Assembly: GCA_041653935.1 (NCBI GenBank)
Contig: JBAZEO010000001.1
Span: 310,001-374,000, forward strand
Length of the DNA stretch: 64,000 bases
Source: JAYEHL01 sp041653935
GTDB lineage: Bacteria; Chloroflexota; Dehalococcoidia; E44-bin15
Reading direction: 5' to 3'
This document shows positions 16,847-24,619 of this stretch, in pieces. Numbering within the stretch: the stretch's first letter is position 1; each line of letters starts with the position of its first letter. The position numbers and the translations under genes were made by a program. The notes beneath the pieces were generated by a model that saw nothing but the letters and a program-made list of their open reading frames with translations, did not search any database and had not been told where the DNA came from.

Positions 16847-17530
16847 ATGAGTTTTACACTTGTCATTATCATTATCCTCGCGATAATAGCTATTATCATC
16901 GTCGCCGTCATAGTAAAACACCAGAAGGCGGAGAGCCGCAAGAAGGAACTGGCCGGCTGGGCCTTCTCCAAGGGCTTGAACTTCAACCCGGCTCGCGATT
17001 CCGGAATCGACAATCGCTACTCTTTCAAATGCCTTCAGCGCGGCGAGAACCGCTACGGATATAACATAGTGGAAGGAAACATCGGTAGCCGTCCGGTGCG
17101 CGCTTTCGATTATCATTATGAGACGCATCACACCGATTCAAAAGGAAACAGGCACACACAGCATCACTATTTCTCGGCTGTTATAGTTGACGCGAATCTT
17201 CCTCTCAAACCCCTGTCCATCCGCAACGAGCGCCTGTTCGATAAGCTGACCGAGTTCATCGGCTTCGACGATATCGATTTCGAGTCCGCCGAGTTCAGCA
17301 AAAAGTTCTACGTGAAATCACCAGATAAGAAGTGGGCCTACGATGTGCTGCATCAGGCGACAATGGAGTTCATGCTGGGCGCGCCGCGCTTCGACATCGA
17401 GTTCGGTGGCAGGCAGGTGATAGCCTACCGCAATAACACCTTCAAGACTGTGGAATTTGAAGAGGCGTTGAATCTTGTTACCGGGATACTGGACCGATTG
17501 CCGGAGTCATTGGTACAGGAACTGAAATAA
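16847..17530 (+). CDS. Membrane-anchored protein of unknown function next to LemA
   Basis: The 227-aa product has one very hydrophobic N-terminal helix (about residues 3-25), then a basic stretch and a soluble domain with FDYHYETHHTDSKGNRHTQHHYFSAVIVDANLP and a C-terminal QVIAYRNN segment. It resembles DUF3137-like proteins that often accompany lemA. GGGAGCAACC is a partial ribosome site before the ATG. The lemA gene starts 16 bases downstream, so the two are co-transcribed. Function unknown. Confidence 0.75.
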   Translation: MSFTLVIIIILAIIAIIIVAVIVKHQKAESRKKELAGWAFSKGLNFNPARDSGIDNRYSFKCLQRGENRYGYNIVEGNIGSRPVRAFDYHYETHHTDSKGNRHTQHHYFSAVIVDANLPLKPLSIRNERLFDKLTEFIGFDDIDFESAEFSKKFYVKSPDKKWAYDVLHQATMEFMLGAPRFDIEFGGRQVIAYRNNTFKTVEFEEALNLVTGILDRLPESLVQELK

Positions 17531-17546
17531 GAGGTTGGAAAAACTT

Positions 17547-18107
17547 ATGAGTATTGTAATAGGTATTATCGTCGGCGTAATCGTATTAGTTATCCTATGG
17601 ATAGCATTCATGTACAACAGCCTTGTGCGCGGCCGCAACCACTGCACTGAGTCATGGTCCAATGTTGATACGGAACTCAAGCGGCGCTATGACCTGATAC
17701 CGAACCTGGTGGAAACGGTTAAAGGCTATGCCAAGCATGAACGTGAAGTGCTGGAGCGGGTAACGCAGGCACGCGCTACCGCCGTCGCCAGCCAGGGCTC
17801 GCCCGCGTCGCAGGCCAAAGATGAAAACGCGCTTGTTCAGGGACTGCGCCAACTGCTTGCCGTAGCTGAGAACTACCCCGATTTGAAAGCCAGCAAGAAC
17901 TTCCTCGACCTGCAACATGAGCTGGTCAACACGGAAGACCGCATACAACGGGCGAGGCGCTTCTACAATGGAAACGTGCGCGATTACAATAACAAAGTGC
18001 AATCAGTTCCGTCTAATGCCATAGCCAATATGTTCCATTTCAAGAATGAAGAGTTCTTTGAGATCGATAACGCTATGGAGCGTCTTGCGCCGGAAGTGAA
18101 GATATAG
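17547..18107 (+). CDS. lemA: LemA family protein
   Basis: LemA proteins have one N-terminal membrane helix and a three- to four-helix bundle. Here the helix is at about residues 1-22 and the diagnostic WSNVDTELKRRYDLIPNLVETVKGYAKHEREVLERVTQARA follows, with LRQLLAVAENYPDLKASKNF later. ATG 17547 is chosen because GAGGTTGG precedes it; TTG 17535 would add four residues. The 186-aa length is normal. Their cellular role is not settled; some LemA proteins act with membrane proteases, and an M50-like gene follows here. Confidence 0.92.
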   Translation: MSIVIGIIVGVIVLVILWIAFMYNSLVRGRNHCTESWSNVDTELKRRYDLIPNLVETVKGYAKHEREVLERVTQARATAVASQGSPASQAKDENALVQGLRQLLAVAENYPDLKASKNFLDLQHELVNTEDRIQRARRFYNGNVRDYNNKVQSVPSNAIANMFHFKNEEFFEIDNAMERLAPEVKI

Positions 18108-18160
18108 TATGCCAAAAGCAGGCAAAAGGAAATGATAATCCCACCTGTTCCGATTGAATT

Positions 18161-18673
18161 ATGAATATCGGCTACGTATTAATCGCCACACTCACCTTCC
18201 CAGGTGTCATCCTGCACGAGCTAGGACACAAGATATTCTGCCACCTGACCGGCGTTCACGTCATCAAAACATGCCTGTTCAGGTTCGGCAATCCCTGCGG
18301 ATACGTGAAGTACATAGCGCCCGACAGGTATATTCAATCTTTCTTTATCGCCGTTGGCCCTCTTATTACCAACACAGCTTTCGCCCTGCTGTGCTACTGG
18401 ATATCCACAAAGGTCGAGTTCAAGATAGAGATTATATTGATCTGGCTGGGCGCCTCAATCGCCATGCACGCCTTCCCCAGCTCTGTCGACGGCAAAACGC
18501 TGTGGCAAGATACAAAGAGGTATTTCAGGCATAATTTCCTGGTGATATTCGCCTTTCCGTTCTCGCTGATAATCCTTATAGCTACCTTATTGCGCAGGCT
18601 CCTGTTCGATATTATCTATGCAATCGTCTTGTATCTGGTGGTCAGCCCCTGGTTCTGGGAACAGGTCTCCTGA
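18161..18673 (+). CDS. M50-like membrane zinc metalloprotease
   Basis: The 170-aa membrane protein carries HELGH at residues 19-23, inside the first hydrophobic segment, and further helices follow (about 60-85, 88-110, 125-145). An intramembrane HExxH fits the site-2-protease/M50 or DUF3267-type superfamily. The second metal-ligand motif is not obvious; SSVDGKTLWQD near 108-118 could supply an aspartate. It follows the lemA pair by 53 bases without a good ribosome site. The assignment to a true protease is inference. Confidence 0.6.
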   Translation: MNIGYVLIATLTFPGVILHELGHKIFCHLTGVHVIKTCLFRFGNPCGYVKYIAPDRYIQSFFIAVGPLITNTAFALLCYWISTKVEFKIEIILIWLGASIAMHAFPSSVDGKTLWQDTKRYFRHNFLVIFAFPFSLIILIATLLRRLLFDIIYAIVLYLVVSPWFWEQVS

Positions 18674-18850
18674 TAAGATTATAGAAGACGGGACGAAAAT
18701 TACTGTCGGCCGTTTACAGCTGCGGCGCGCGAATTTTATTGTATGGGCACGTTTTAATCGTGCCCATACCTATGAGACCGATATATCCCGTAGGGGCGAA
18801 GTAAGTACTCCCTCCCTTGAGGGGAGGGAGTAAGAGGGAGGGAGATTTGA

Positions 18851-18913
18851 AAAAATCTTCCCTATAGTACCTATTAAGGAAGGAAACGTATGGGAAACTA
18901 ACAGGGGGTTCAG
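18851..18913 (-). repeat. Dispersed intergenic repeat, copy A (long form)
   Basis: Read on the minus strand it contains GAACCCCCTGTTAG, a GGGA/TCCC variant, ATACGTT, then GTACTATAG and a T-rich end. The same order of blocks occurs at 60055-60120; shorter copies lie at 47392 and 62510. Confidence 0.7.
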
Positions 18914-18944
18914 ACATCCATCGATAAACGACAACAGAAAAAGA

Positions 18945-18972
18945 AAGCCCGCGGCATAATCGCCGCGGGCTT
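18945..18972 (-). terminator. Intrinsic terminator of the Cache-like gene
   Basis: AAGCCCGCGGC and GCCGCGGGCTT form a perfect 11-bp stem with a 6-base loop. On the minus strand it is followed by TCTTTTTCT. It lies 20 bases after the stop of the gene at 18992. Confidence 0.9.
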
Positions 18973-18991
18973 CATATTTACACCAGATTCA

Positions 18992-19690
18992 TTACTGACA
19001 TTCGTAGCCGATAGCGAACGTCCAATCTAAGAGACTCGATGAGTATGATATTAAACACGGCAACTCATCAATCTCAGAAGCGTTTTGCATAATCATTTCA
19101 GTATCACTATGCAGAGCTATCACGTCATCACCGTTAATCGCATAAAACACCATATCGCTCGATAGCTGTAAGTCATCAACAATCAGCTGGCTCAGATCAT
19201 CGAGATAAATCGACGCCCCCAGCGCCCCGATAACATCATTGCCATCCTTAACCGGCACGGTAACAACTGCCGATTCCTTACCGGTAGATTTGCTCACAAC
19301 AAGGTCTCCGATGACGACTTCGCCACCCATGACAACGGGAAAATATTCGCGGTCGCTCAGGTTGCCGCTGGCCAGCCCCGCATCGACAGTGTAATATGAA
19401 CCATCAGGCAATACGAACCAAGCTACCAGAGGGATAGCGCCGTCTTCAAATTCGGCCAGCAGAGGGCTTATCGTATCCCAGTCGGCAGATTTGACCTCAT
19501 CGGTCAGCGCCATGATCTGCATAGATGTGACAATCCCATCGACATGTGCCTCTGTCAACGCACGGGCCGCGGGCACGCCCAGAGTAGGATCAATACATTG
19601 TTCTTTTGACTCAGAGCCTCCTACTACAATTGCCACAATGACAACGACTATAAGTAGGATAATCCCCAGATAAAGCGCTTTTTGTCTCAT
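18992..19690 (-). CDS. Membrane-anchored Cache/PDC-like sensory domain protein
   Basis: The 232-aa product has an N-terminal membrane helix (about 5-25) and an extracellular domain. Its DREYFPVVMGGEVVIGDLVVSKSTG and VVTVPVKDGNDVIGALGASIYLDDLSQLI are typical of single or double Cache domains, which bind small ligands in chemoreceptors and sensor kinases. No output domain is attached, which is unusual; it may partner another protein. ATG 19690 follows AAGGAGGTTACT; TTG 19708 is less likely. Its transcript is monocistronic with a strong terminator. Confidence 0.78.
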   Translation of the reverse strand: MRQKALYLGIILLIVVVIVAIVVGGSESKEQCIDPTLGVPAARALTEAHVDGIVTSMQIMALTDEVKSADWDTISPLLAEFEDGAIPLVAWFVLPDGSYYTVDAGLASGNLSDREYFPVVMGGEVVIGDLVVSKSTGKESAVVTVPVKDGNDVIGALGASIYLDDLSQLIVDDLQLSSDMVFYAINGDDVIALHSDTEMIMQNASEIDELPCLISYSSSLLDWTFAIGYECQ

Positions 19691-19836
19691 AGTAACCTCC
19701 TTGACCAAGAATTAGCGATCAATAAGTTTAGAGCGGGTCTCTTAACTCATAGCGTGTTACTGATAGTAATACTCTCAACTATAAACTGTCAATGCTAATG
19801 TCATTAAAAGAGAATACTTGTGCCAGGGATTTTCTA

Positions 19837-19845
19837 TGCTATACT
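19837..19845 (+). promoter_or_regulatory. Extended -10 promoter element
   Basis: TGCTATACT, with a TTGTGC box 16 bases before TATACT. It precedes the 141-aa gene by about 70 bases. Confidence 0.5.
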
Positions 19846-19915
19846 ATTTTCCAAACTACCCTGGTATCAGCCAGGCTCCTGTCGATCGAACCATTCGAAC
19901 TAAAGGAGGAAGGCC

Positions 19916-20341
19916 ATGCAGTTACTGCGCAGGTATATTCTTTATCTTATCCGCTGGCAGTTGTCCACACCGATTCTGGCGCCGATAATTGCTTTAGTTA
20001 AGGGCTCGCCGATATGGGGCACGAAAGAAGACTGGATCGGCGCAGTAGTTGCCAACCTCATCGGAGGGCTCATCTTCTTCTGGGTGGATCGATGGATATT
20101 CAAAAAGACCGATATCCTGCGCGGCGAGGTCTGGGAGATTCAGCAGGACATTGCCTGCGCCGATTGCGGCACGATAGTTGACCGCGGCTACCGACTGGCA
20201 AAGTCATCGAACTACGATCATACCAACGATAAAAAACCCGAGTTCAGGTGCAAGAAATGTTCTCTAAATAAGTACGAGCGCGACTGGGGCAAACCTGCCG
20301 ATAGCGCGAATCTGCCGATAGACGAAGATATGAAGAAGTAA
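19916..20341 (+). CDS. Small membrane protein with zinc ribbon
   Basis: This 141-aa protein has two hydrophobic segments (about 8-28 and 41-60) and a C-terminal part with CADC and CKKC pairs about 40 residues apart, likely one zinc site. A consensus AAAGGAGGAAGG ribosome site precedes the ATG. I do not recognise a function. It ends 10 bases before the alanine dehydrogenase gene, so the two probably form an operon. Confidence 0.75.
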   Translation: MQLLRRYILYLIRWQLSTPILAPIIALVKGSPIWGTKEDWIGAVVANLIGGLIFFWVDRWIFKKTDILRGEVWEIQQDIACADCGTIVDRGYRLAKSSNYDHTNDKKPEFRCKKCSLNKYERDWGKPADSANLPIDEDMKK

Positions 20342-20351
20342 AGGATTATAT

Positions 20352-21449
20352 ATGATTATTGGTGTTCCACGCGAGATCAAATCGGACGAGTACCGGGTTG
20401 CTATGCTGCCGGTAGGCGTCCATCTGCTGACAAAGGACGGCCACACGGTTCTGATCGAAAAAGGTGCCGGACTGGGCAGCGGTTTTGAAGACAGCGAATA
20501 TGCCGATGCCGGAGCTGAGATGGTAGAATCAGCCGCCGAGATATTTTCGCGCTCCGATATGGTCGTAAAGGTCAAGGAGCCGCAGCCCGGCGAGATCAAG
20601 AAGCTGCGCCGGGGACAGATCGTCTTTTGCTATTTCCACTTCGCCGCCTCGCGCAAGCTCACCGAATCGTGTCTCAAAGCTAAGATTATTGCCGTCGCCT
20701 ACGAGACCATGCGCGACGATAAAGGCCGGTTGCCGTTGCTGACACCCATGAGTGAGGTGGCGGGGAAGATGGCCATCCAGGAAGGCGCCAAGTATTTGGA
20801 GAAGCCAATGAGCGGACGAGGCATACTGCTCGGCGGCGTATGTGGAGTGGAGCCAGCTAACGTCCTTATCTTAGGTGGAGGGACTGTAGGCATGGCTGCC
20901 GCGCGCACCGCCGCTGGACTGGGAGCCAACGTGGTCATCATGGATACCGATATCGACCGTCTCAGATATCTGGACGAAATCATGCCGGAGAATGTCACTG
21001 CCGTCTACTCCGATCCTCACACGACAGAGCGCTATGCCGTCTGGGCGGACCTTATCATCGGAGCCGTTCTAATACCTGGAGCCAAAGCACCCAGGCTCAT
21101 CAATCGTCAAATACTGAAGAAGATGAAGCACGGAACAGTTATGGTGGATGTGAGCATAGATCAGGGAGGATGTTTTGAGACAAGCCGTGCCACAACGCAC
21201 CACGACCCGACCTACACTGTAGATGGCGTTGTGCACTACTGCGTCGGCAATATGCCCGGAGCGGTCAGCAGGACCAGCAGCCACGCGCTGTGCAACTCGA
21301 CGCTGCCATACTGTCGCGAAATCGCCAAACTTGGAATCGATAAATTTACAGCTCTGAACTCAGGCCGGGCCGCCGCTCTGAACATGCGGAACGGTAAGAT
21401 CGTCAATCCCGCCGTCGCCGCGGTTTTCCCTGACCTGCCGCATGCATGA
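20352..21449 (+). CDS. ald: Alanine dehydrogenase
   Basis: The enzyme interconverts L-alanine and pyruvate/ammonia with NAD. The 365-aa product starts MIIGVPREIKSDEYRVAMLP, with KVKEPQPGEI, LLTPMSEVAGKMAIQEGA, the NAD-binding VLILGGGTVGMAAARTAAGLGANVVIMD and the C-terminal CVGNMPGAVSRTSSHALCNSTLPY; all are typical. ATATATG follows an AAGGATT ribosome site. In fermenters it can assimilate ammonia or recycle NADH. Confidence 0.95.
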   Translation: MIIGVPREIKSDEYRVAMLPVGVHLLTKDGHTVLIEKGAGLGSGFEDSEYADAGAEMVESAAEIFSRSDMVVKVKEPQPGEIKKLRRGQIVFCYFHFAASRKLTESCLKAKIIAVAYETMRDDKGRLPLLTPMSEVAGKMAIQEGAKYLEKPMSGRGILLGGVCGVEPANVLILGGGTVGMAAARTAAGLGANVVIMDTDIDRLRYLDEIMPENVTAVYSDPHTTERYAVWADLIIGAVLIPGAKAPRLINRQILKKMKHGTVMVDVSIDQGGCFETSRATTHHDPTYTVDGVVHYCVGNMPGAVSRTSSHALCNSTLPYCREIAKLGIDKFTALNSGRAAALNMRNGKIVNPAVAAVFPDLPHA

Positions 21450-21465
21450 TGGATAGATAATATAA

Positions 21466-21496
21466 AGGGGAGGATTGAACATTACAACCCTCCCCT
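21466..21496. terminator. Hairpin between convergent genes
   Basis: AGGGGAGG and CCTCCCCT form an 8-bp stem around a 15-base loop, between ald and the caspase-like gene. T-runs are poor on both sides, so termination efficiency is uncertain. Confidence 0.45.
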
Positions 21497-21524
21497 GATA
21501 TATCTGATACAGCGCTAATCGTGT

Positions 21525-22490
21525 CTACGGCAGCAGGTCATTCGTAAACAAATCGCTCACTGTTGGTGTGTTCCGCATACGGTTCACCTTAGCATAATCA
21601 AAGGCTTCTTCAACTGTGACATCAAGTACATTTGGAGTGTTGTCAGGTTTCTCCGCCAGGCCTAATGTCATACCCTGTTCAATCATATAGTAAGTGAATT
21701 CACCGTTACCAAGGCTGGACCATTCATAGCTGAGGCTTTTCTCCGCCGACGCCATCGCAATGATTCGACCTGGAGCCGCAAGATCGGTCATGCCGCCAGC
21801 GTAGCATGAGTCGAATACGAATACAATCCGCGAAGTTTGATACCCGCTGAACGCAGCCTTCAGCTCACCATCCCAGATGGGCACGAAGTTGCTGCCGTCA
21901 TGAGACCAGATGCACTCATCTGTTGCTTCATTATCGCCATCGCTGGCGCGGCCTTTCCCGCCATGCCCTGAAAAGAAGAATACCACCTCGTCATCAGCTG
22001 TCGCCGTGGCGGCAATGGTTTCGATCGCACTCAATATATTAGACCGTGTCGCTACCAGCGCTCCGCCGCCAGCCTCCGTGCCTTCAGAATCGACTAACAT
22101 AACTATATTGGCAGGGTTAAAGCCATAAACGCTCGTCAGGGTCAGAGCCATGTCCTGAGCATCGTTATCGGAATACATAAGGTCGGAGCCGGTCCCCGGA
22201 TAATCTGAAATACCGATGACTATAGCATACCTGTCTCCCGTACATTCTGTTCCCAGTATGCCAGTTGCCGCCGCCGATGATTTTGAAGGCTTCGAAGGCG
22301 CTGGCTTAGCCGATGCTCCAGCTCTCGGTGTATCAAATACCGTAACCTTCTGCGCCAATTCGACATCGGTTGCCGGGACAGGATTGTTTCTGTCAACCTT
22401 TAAAGGCTGGTCTGCAAAAACTACACTCAAAGGCAACAGGTTTACAAGTAATACAAGTGCTATGAGAGCGCAAATCATTATTCTCTTCAT
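21525..22490 (-). CDS. Secreted caspase-like (C14 metacaspase-type) protease
   Basis: The 321-aa protein has a signal peptide (about 1-26), a Pro/Ala/Ser-rich linker (55-78) and a caspase-fold domain. RYAIVIGISDYPGTGSDLMYSDNDAQDM is the typical first strand; the catalytic dyad is H176 in FFFSGHGGKG and C229 in VFDSCYAGGM. Such peptidases cleave after basic residues or act in extracellular processing. It is the last host gene before the mobile element. AGTTACCTCC upstream gives a minus-strand GGAGGTAACT ribosome site. Confidence 0.88.
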   Translation of the reverse strand: MKRIMICALIALVLLVNLLPLSVVFADQPLKVDRNNPVPATDVELAQKVTVFDTPRAGASAKPAPSKPSKSSAAATGILGTECTGDRYAIVIGISDYPGTGSDLMYSDNDAQDMALTLTSVYGFNPANIVMLVDSEGTEAGGGALVATRSNILSAIETIAATATADDEVVFFFSGHGGKGRASDGDNEATDECIWSHDGSNFVPIWDGELKAAFSGYQTSRIVFVFDSCYAGGMTDLAAPGRIIAMASAEKSLSYEWSSLGNGEFTYYMIEQGMTLGLAEKPDNTPNVLDVTVEEAFDYAKVNRMRNTPTVSDLFTNDLLP

Positions 22491-22809
22491 ATAGTTACCT
22501 CCACTTTTTAAACACGATTATTCTATTACCACTATATTGAAAATGCAACTATTACAACTGCCAAAAAGTGACCGATGATTTGCAAGTGTCGAAACGTCAA
22601 AATAATGGTACGCCCGGTGGGATTCGAACCCACGACCCTCGGTTCCGAAGGAGTGCGATATATCTGCCGCTTCATCTTGTTTGAGATGGATTAAGCGCGA
22701 CGTAGGGCAGCCTACACCACAATGCTTAACACTCCACCACAGATCACCACACCCTCAGGGAGCGGCAGCGGCAGCGGCAAAGTGCAAGCGCTTATCACTT
22801 TGGGGATGA
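22491..22809. other. Left junction of the element, non-coding
   Basis: No gene is seen. It holds the tRNA-Arg fragment (22606-22650), an 86-base stretch bounded by GGAGTG (22650-22655) and CACTCC (22730-22735), a GTAGG/CCTAC hairpin (22702-22715), a triple GGCAGC repeat near 22760, and an AAAGTG/CACTTT hairpin after the antiporter gene. Confidence 0.6.
22606..22650 (-). repeat. attL: duplicated 3' half of tRNA-Arg
   Basis: These 45 bases are identical to 36009-36053 and cover the anticodon loop, T arm, acceptor 3' strand and CCA of tRNA-Arg(UCG). The 5' half is missing here. It is the footprint left by tyrosine-recombinase integration into a tRNA 3' end. Confidence 0.9.
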
Positions 22810-24102
22810 TCAGCTCTTAGCCTCTTGCTTCGCAGCCCTGCGGAAGAACGGCTTCAGCATCATTGGTGTAAGCAGTGTGGTAAACAGGCTCACCGCCACT
22901 GCTGCCCCGAATAGCTCGCGCGGCATATCGCCCACCCCCAGCGCTCCGGGGATAAGCAGTCCCACACCGGCAACGATCAGCCCAACCTCGCCGCGGGGTA
23001 CCATCCCCACGCTTACAATCATCGCCTCATTATTAGAAAACTTCCCCATGAATTTCGACGGTATATAGCAACCAATTACCTTGCCTGCGACAGCCAGCAC
23101 CACCAGAACAGCAGCGAATGCCGCCACCGGAGCCATCGCCCGCAGATCCACCTGCATCCCCAGATAGCAGAAGAAGAACGGCGCGAGGAACAGCATGATA
23201 GGTTTGGTCTTCTCCACTATCTCTTCTTTCTCAACACATGCGGAGAACATCAATCCCGCCACATACGCTCCGACCACCGGATGCAGGTCGACCAGCGTAA
23301 CCAGGTACGAAATGAGAAAACCGACCAGCAACGCCACTATAGGCATGGTCTCAGAGCTTTTGAACGGCTTGAGCAATATCCTGGAAATGTATTTGTGAAA
23401 CTTGACACCTACCAGCAGCAGAAGAAGCCAGACGGCGAATCCGGCCACGGTGACATAAGCGATGTGCCAAGCCTCAACCGCACCTGTCTGCGCTATAGAG
23501 GCTACAATAGACAGAATGACTATACCTATGATATCGTCAATGACCGCGGCAACCAGTATCGTAGTTCCGGCCCGCGTATGGAGTTTGCCCATATCCATCA
23601 GTATGCGCACGGTTATCCCGATGCTGGTGGCCACCAGAACGGCACCAATAAACAATCTGGCAGTGCTGGGCGCATCCGGGAAGAAAACCATAGTCATGAG
23701 GAAGCCAAAGACGAAAGGCAATATCACGCCACCGACGGCTACCGCAGTGCCCAGCTTGCCTTGCCGCACGAACGACCTCACATCCGTTTCAACACCTGCA
23801 ACAAAGAGAAGGACTATGACTGCTATCTCGGAGATAACCTCCATCACGCTGAAATCACCTTCGCCGGAGAGGCCCCACGATGAAAGGTCGCTGAAAGGTA
23901 TGTGCGCGAAGTTGAGGATTATCGGGTCTGACCCGAAGATGAGCCCGCCGAGGGCGAATGGCGAGATAACGACACCGGCAACCAACTCGCCAATCACCGC
24001 AGGCTGCTTGAGATAGCGTTCGGTAAGAACACCGCCGATCTTCGCGGCAATCAGGATCAGAACGAAGCTCAATATGAATTTAAAATATATTCCTACTTCC
24101 AT
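22810..24102 (-). CDS. Cation:proton antiporter, CPA2 (KefB/NapA) family
   Basis: The 430-aa membrane protein has about 12-13 helices. Family stretches are QPAVIGELVAGVVISP near residue 33, LFVAGVETD near 100, and VLVATSIGITVRIL plus VAAVIDDIIGIVILSIV around 157-198, where the DD pair is the ion-binding motif. There is no TrkA domain, but a CBS protein is encoded just upstream. It exchanges Na+ or K+ for H+. It is the last gene of a minus-strand set with the CBS protein and symporter, and lies nearest attL. Confidence 0.9.
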   Translation of the reverse strand: MEVGIYFKFILSFVLILIAAKIGGVLTERYLKQPAVIGELVAGVVISPFALGGLIFGSDPIILNFAHIPFSDLSSWGLSGEGDFSVMEVISEIAVIVLLFVAGVETDVRSFVRQGKLGTAVAVGGVILPFVFGFLMTMVFFPDAPSTARLFIGAVLVATSIGITVRILMDMGKLHTRAGTTILVAAVIDDIIGIVILSIVASIAQTGAVEAWHIAYVTVAGFAVWLLLLLVGVKFHKYISRILLKPFKSSETMPIVALLVGFLISYLVTLVDLHPVVGAYVAGLMFSACVEKEEIVEKTKPIMLFLAPFFFCYLGMQVDLRAMAPVAAFAAVLVVLAVAGKVIGCYIPSKFMGKFSNNEAMIVSVGMVPRGEVGLIVAGVGLLIPGALGVGDMPRELFGAAVAVSLFTTLLTPMMLKPFFRRAAKQEAKS

Positions 24103-24105
24103 CAG

Positions 24106-24552
24106 TTACCGTCCCGTGTCACATTGCCAATCCGCGCTGGAGATTACGGCAAAGTAATCTACCAACCCGACAAGTTTGGAGTCGTCATCCACCACAGGGA
24201 CTTCATAGAAGCCCCTGTCTATCATAATATCTATCGCCTGCTGCACGTCATCACCCGACTTCGCGAACACGGGATCACTCATGATATCCTTCGCATACCG
24301 CGACGTCATGATATGCGCCACCTCTCTCCCCGAAAACAAGGGGCGTTTCATCTGATCATACCCGCATACCTCCACCGCTTTGAGAATCTCCTTGGGGGTG
24401 ATTATGCCGGAAATTTTCCCTTCCTTATCAACAACGCAGGCAAGCAGACTGCTCTTAGCCGCAGCGACTTTGGATACAACCTTGTAAATCTCCTCGTCCT
24501 CGTTGACCTTTATGAACTCGGTTGTCATCAGGTCTTTGATCAGCTTATTCAT
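24106..24552 (-). CDS. CBS-domain pair protein
   Basis: The 148-aa product is essentially two CBS domains: LIKDLMTTEFIKVNEDEEIYKVVSKVAA...GKISGIITPKEIL (residues 3-55) and AKDIMSDPVFAKSGDDVQQAIDIMIDRGFYEVPVVDDDSKLVGLVDYFAVI (88-140). CBS pairs bind adenine nucleotides and gate transporters. The gene ends 3 bases before the antiporter start, so it probably regulates the antiporter. A GAGAGAAGATG ribosome site is present. Confidence 0.88.
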   Translation of the reverse strand: MNKLIKDLMTTEFIKVNEDEEIYKVVSKVAAAKSSLLACVVDKEGKISGIITPKEILKAVEVCGYDQMKRPLFSGREVAHIMTSRYAKDIMSDPVFAKSGDDVQQAIDIMIDRGFYEVPVVDDDSKLVGLVDYFAVISSADWQCDTGR

Positions 24553-24619
24553 CTTCTCTCCTCTTTACGGTCTGCTATTTGCCTTTTTCGGCCTTGGTCG
24601 TCGGCATCTCCAGATTGCC

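Larger units (their letters stand above)
18674..18991. other. Intergenic stretch with repeats and a terminator
   Basis: No gene is seen. It holds a hairpin of TATGGGCACG and its complement (18741-18768), a CTCCCTCC/GGAGGGAG palindrome (18810-18830), one copy of the dispersed 30- to 65-bp repeat (18851-18913), and the terminator of the following minus-strand gene. Confidence 0.6.

Noticed and set aside
22606..22735. A second tRNA-Arg, perhaps with an intron or long variable arm
   Set aside because: Only the 3' half is present and no matching 5' acceptor or D arm is found nearby, so it is an attachment remnant.
23281..24016. Long plus-strand open frames opposite the antiporter gene
   Set aside because: They are antisense shadows of a clear 12-helix transporter; composition follows its codons.
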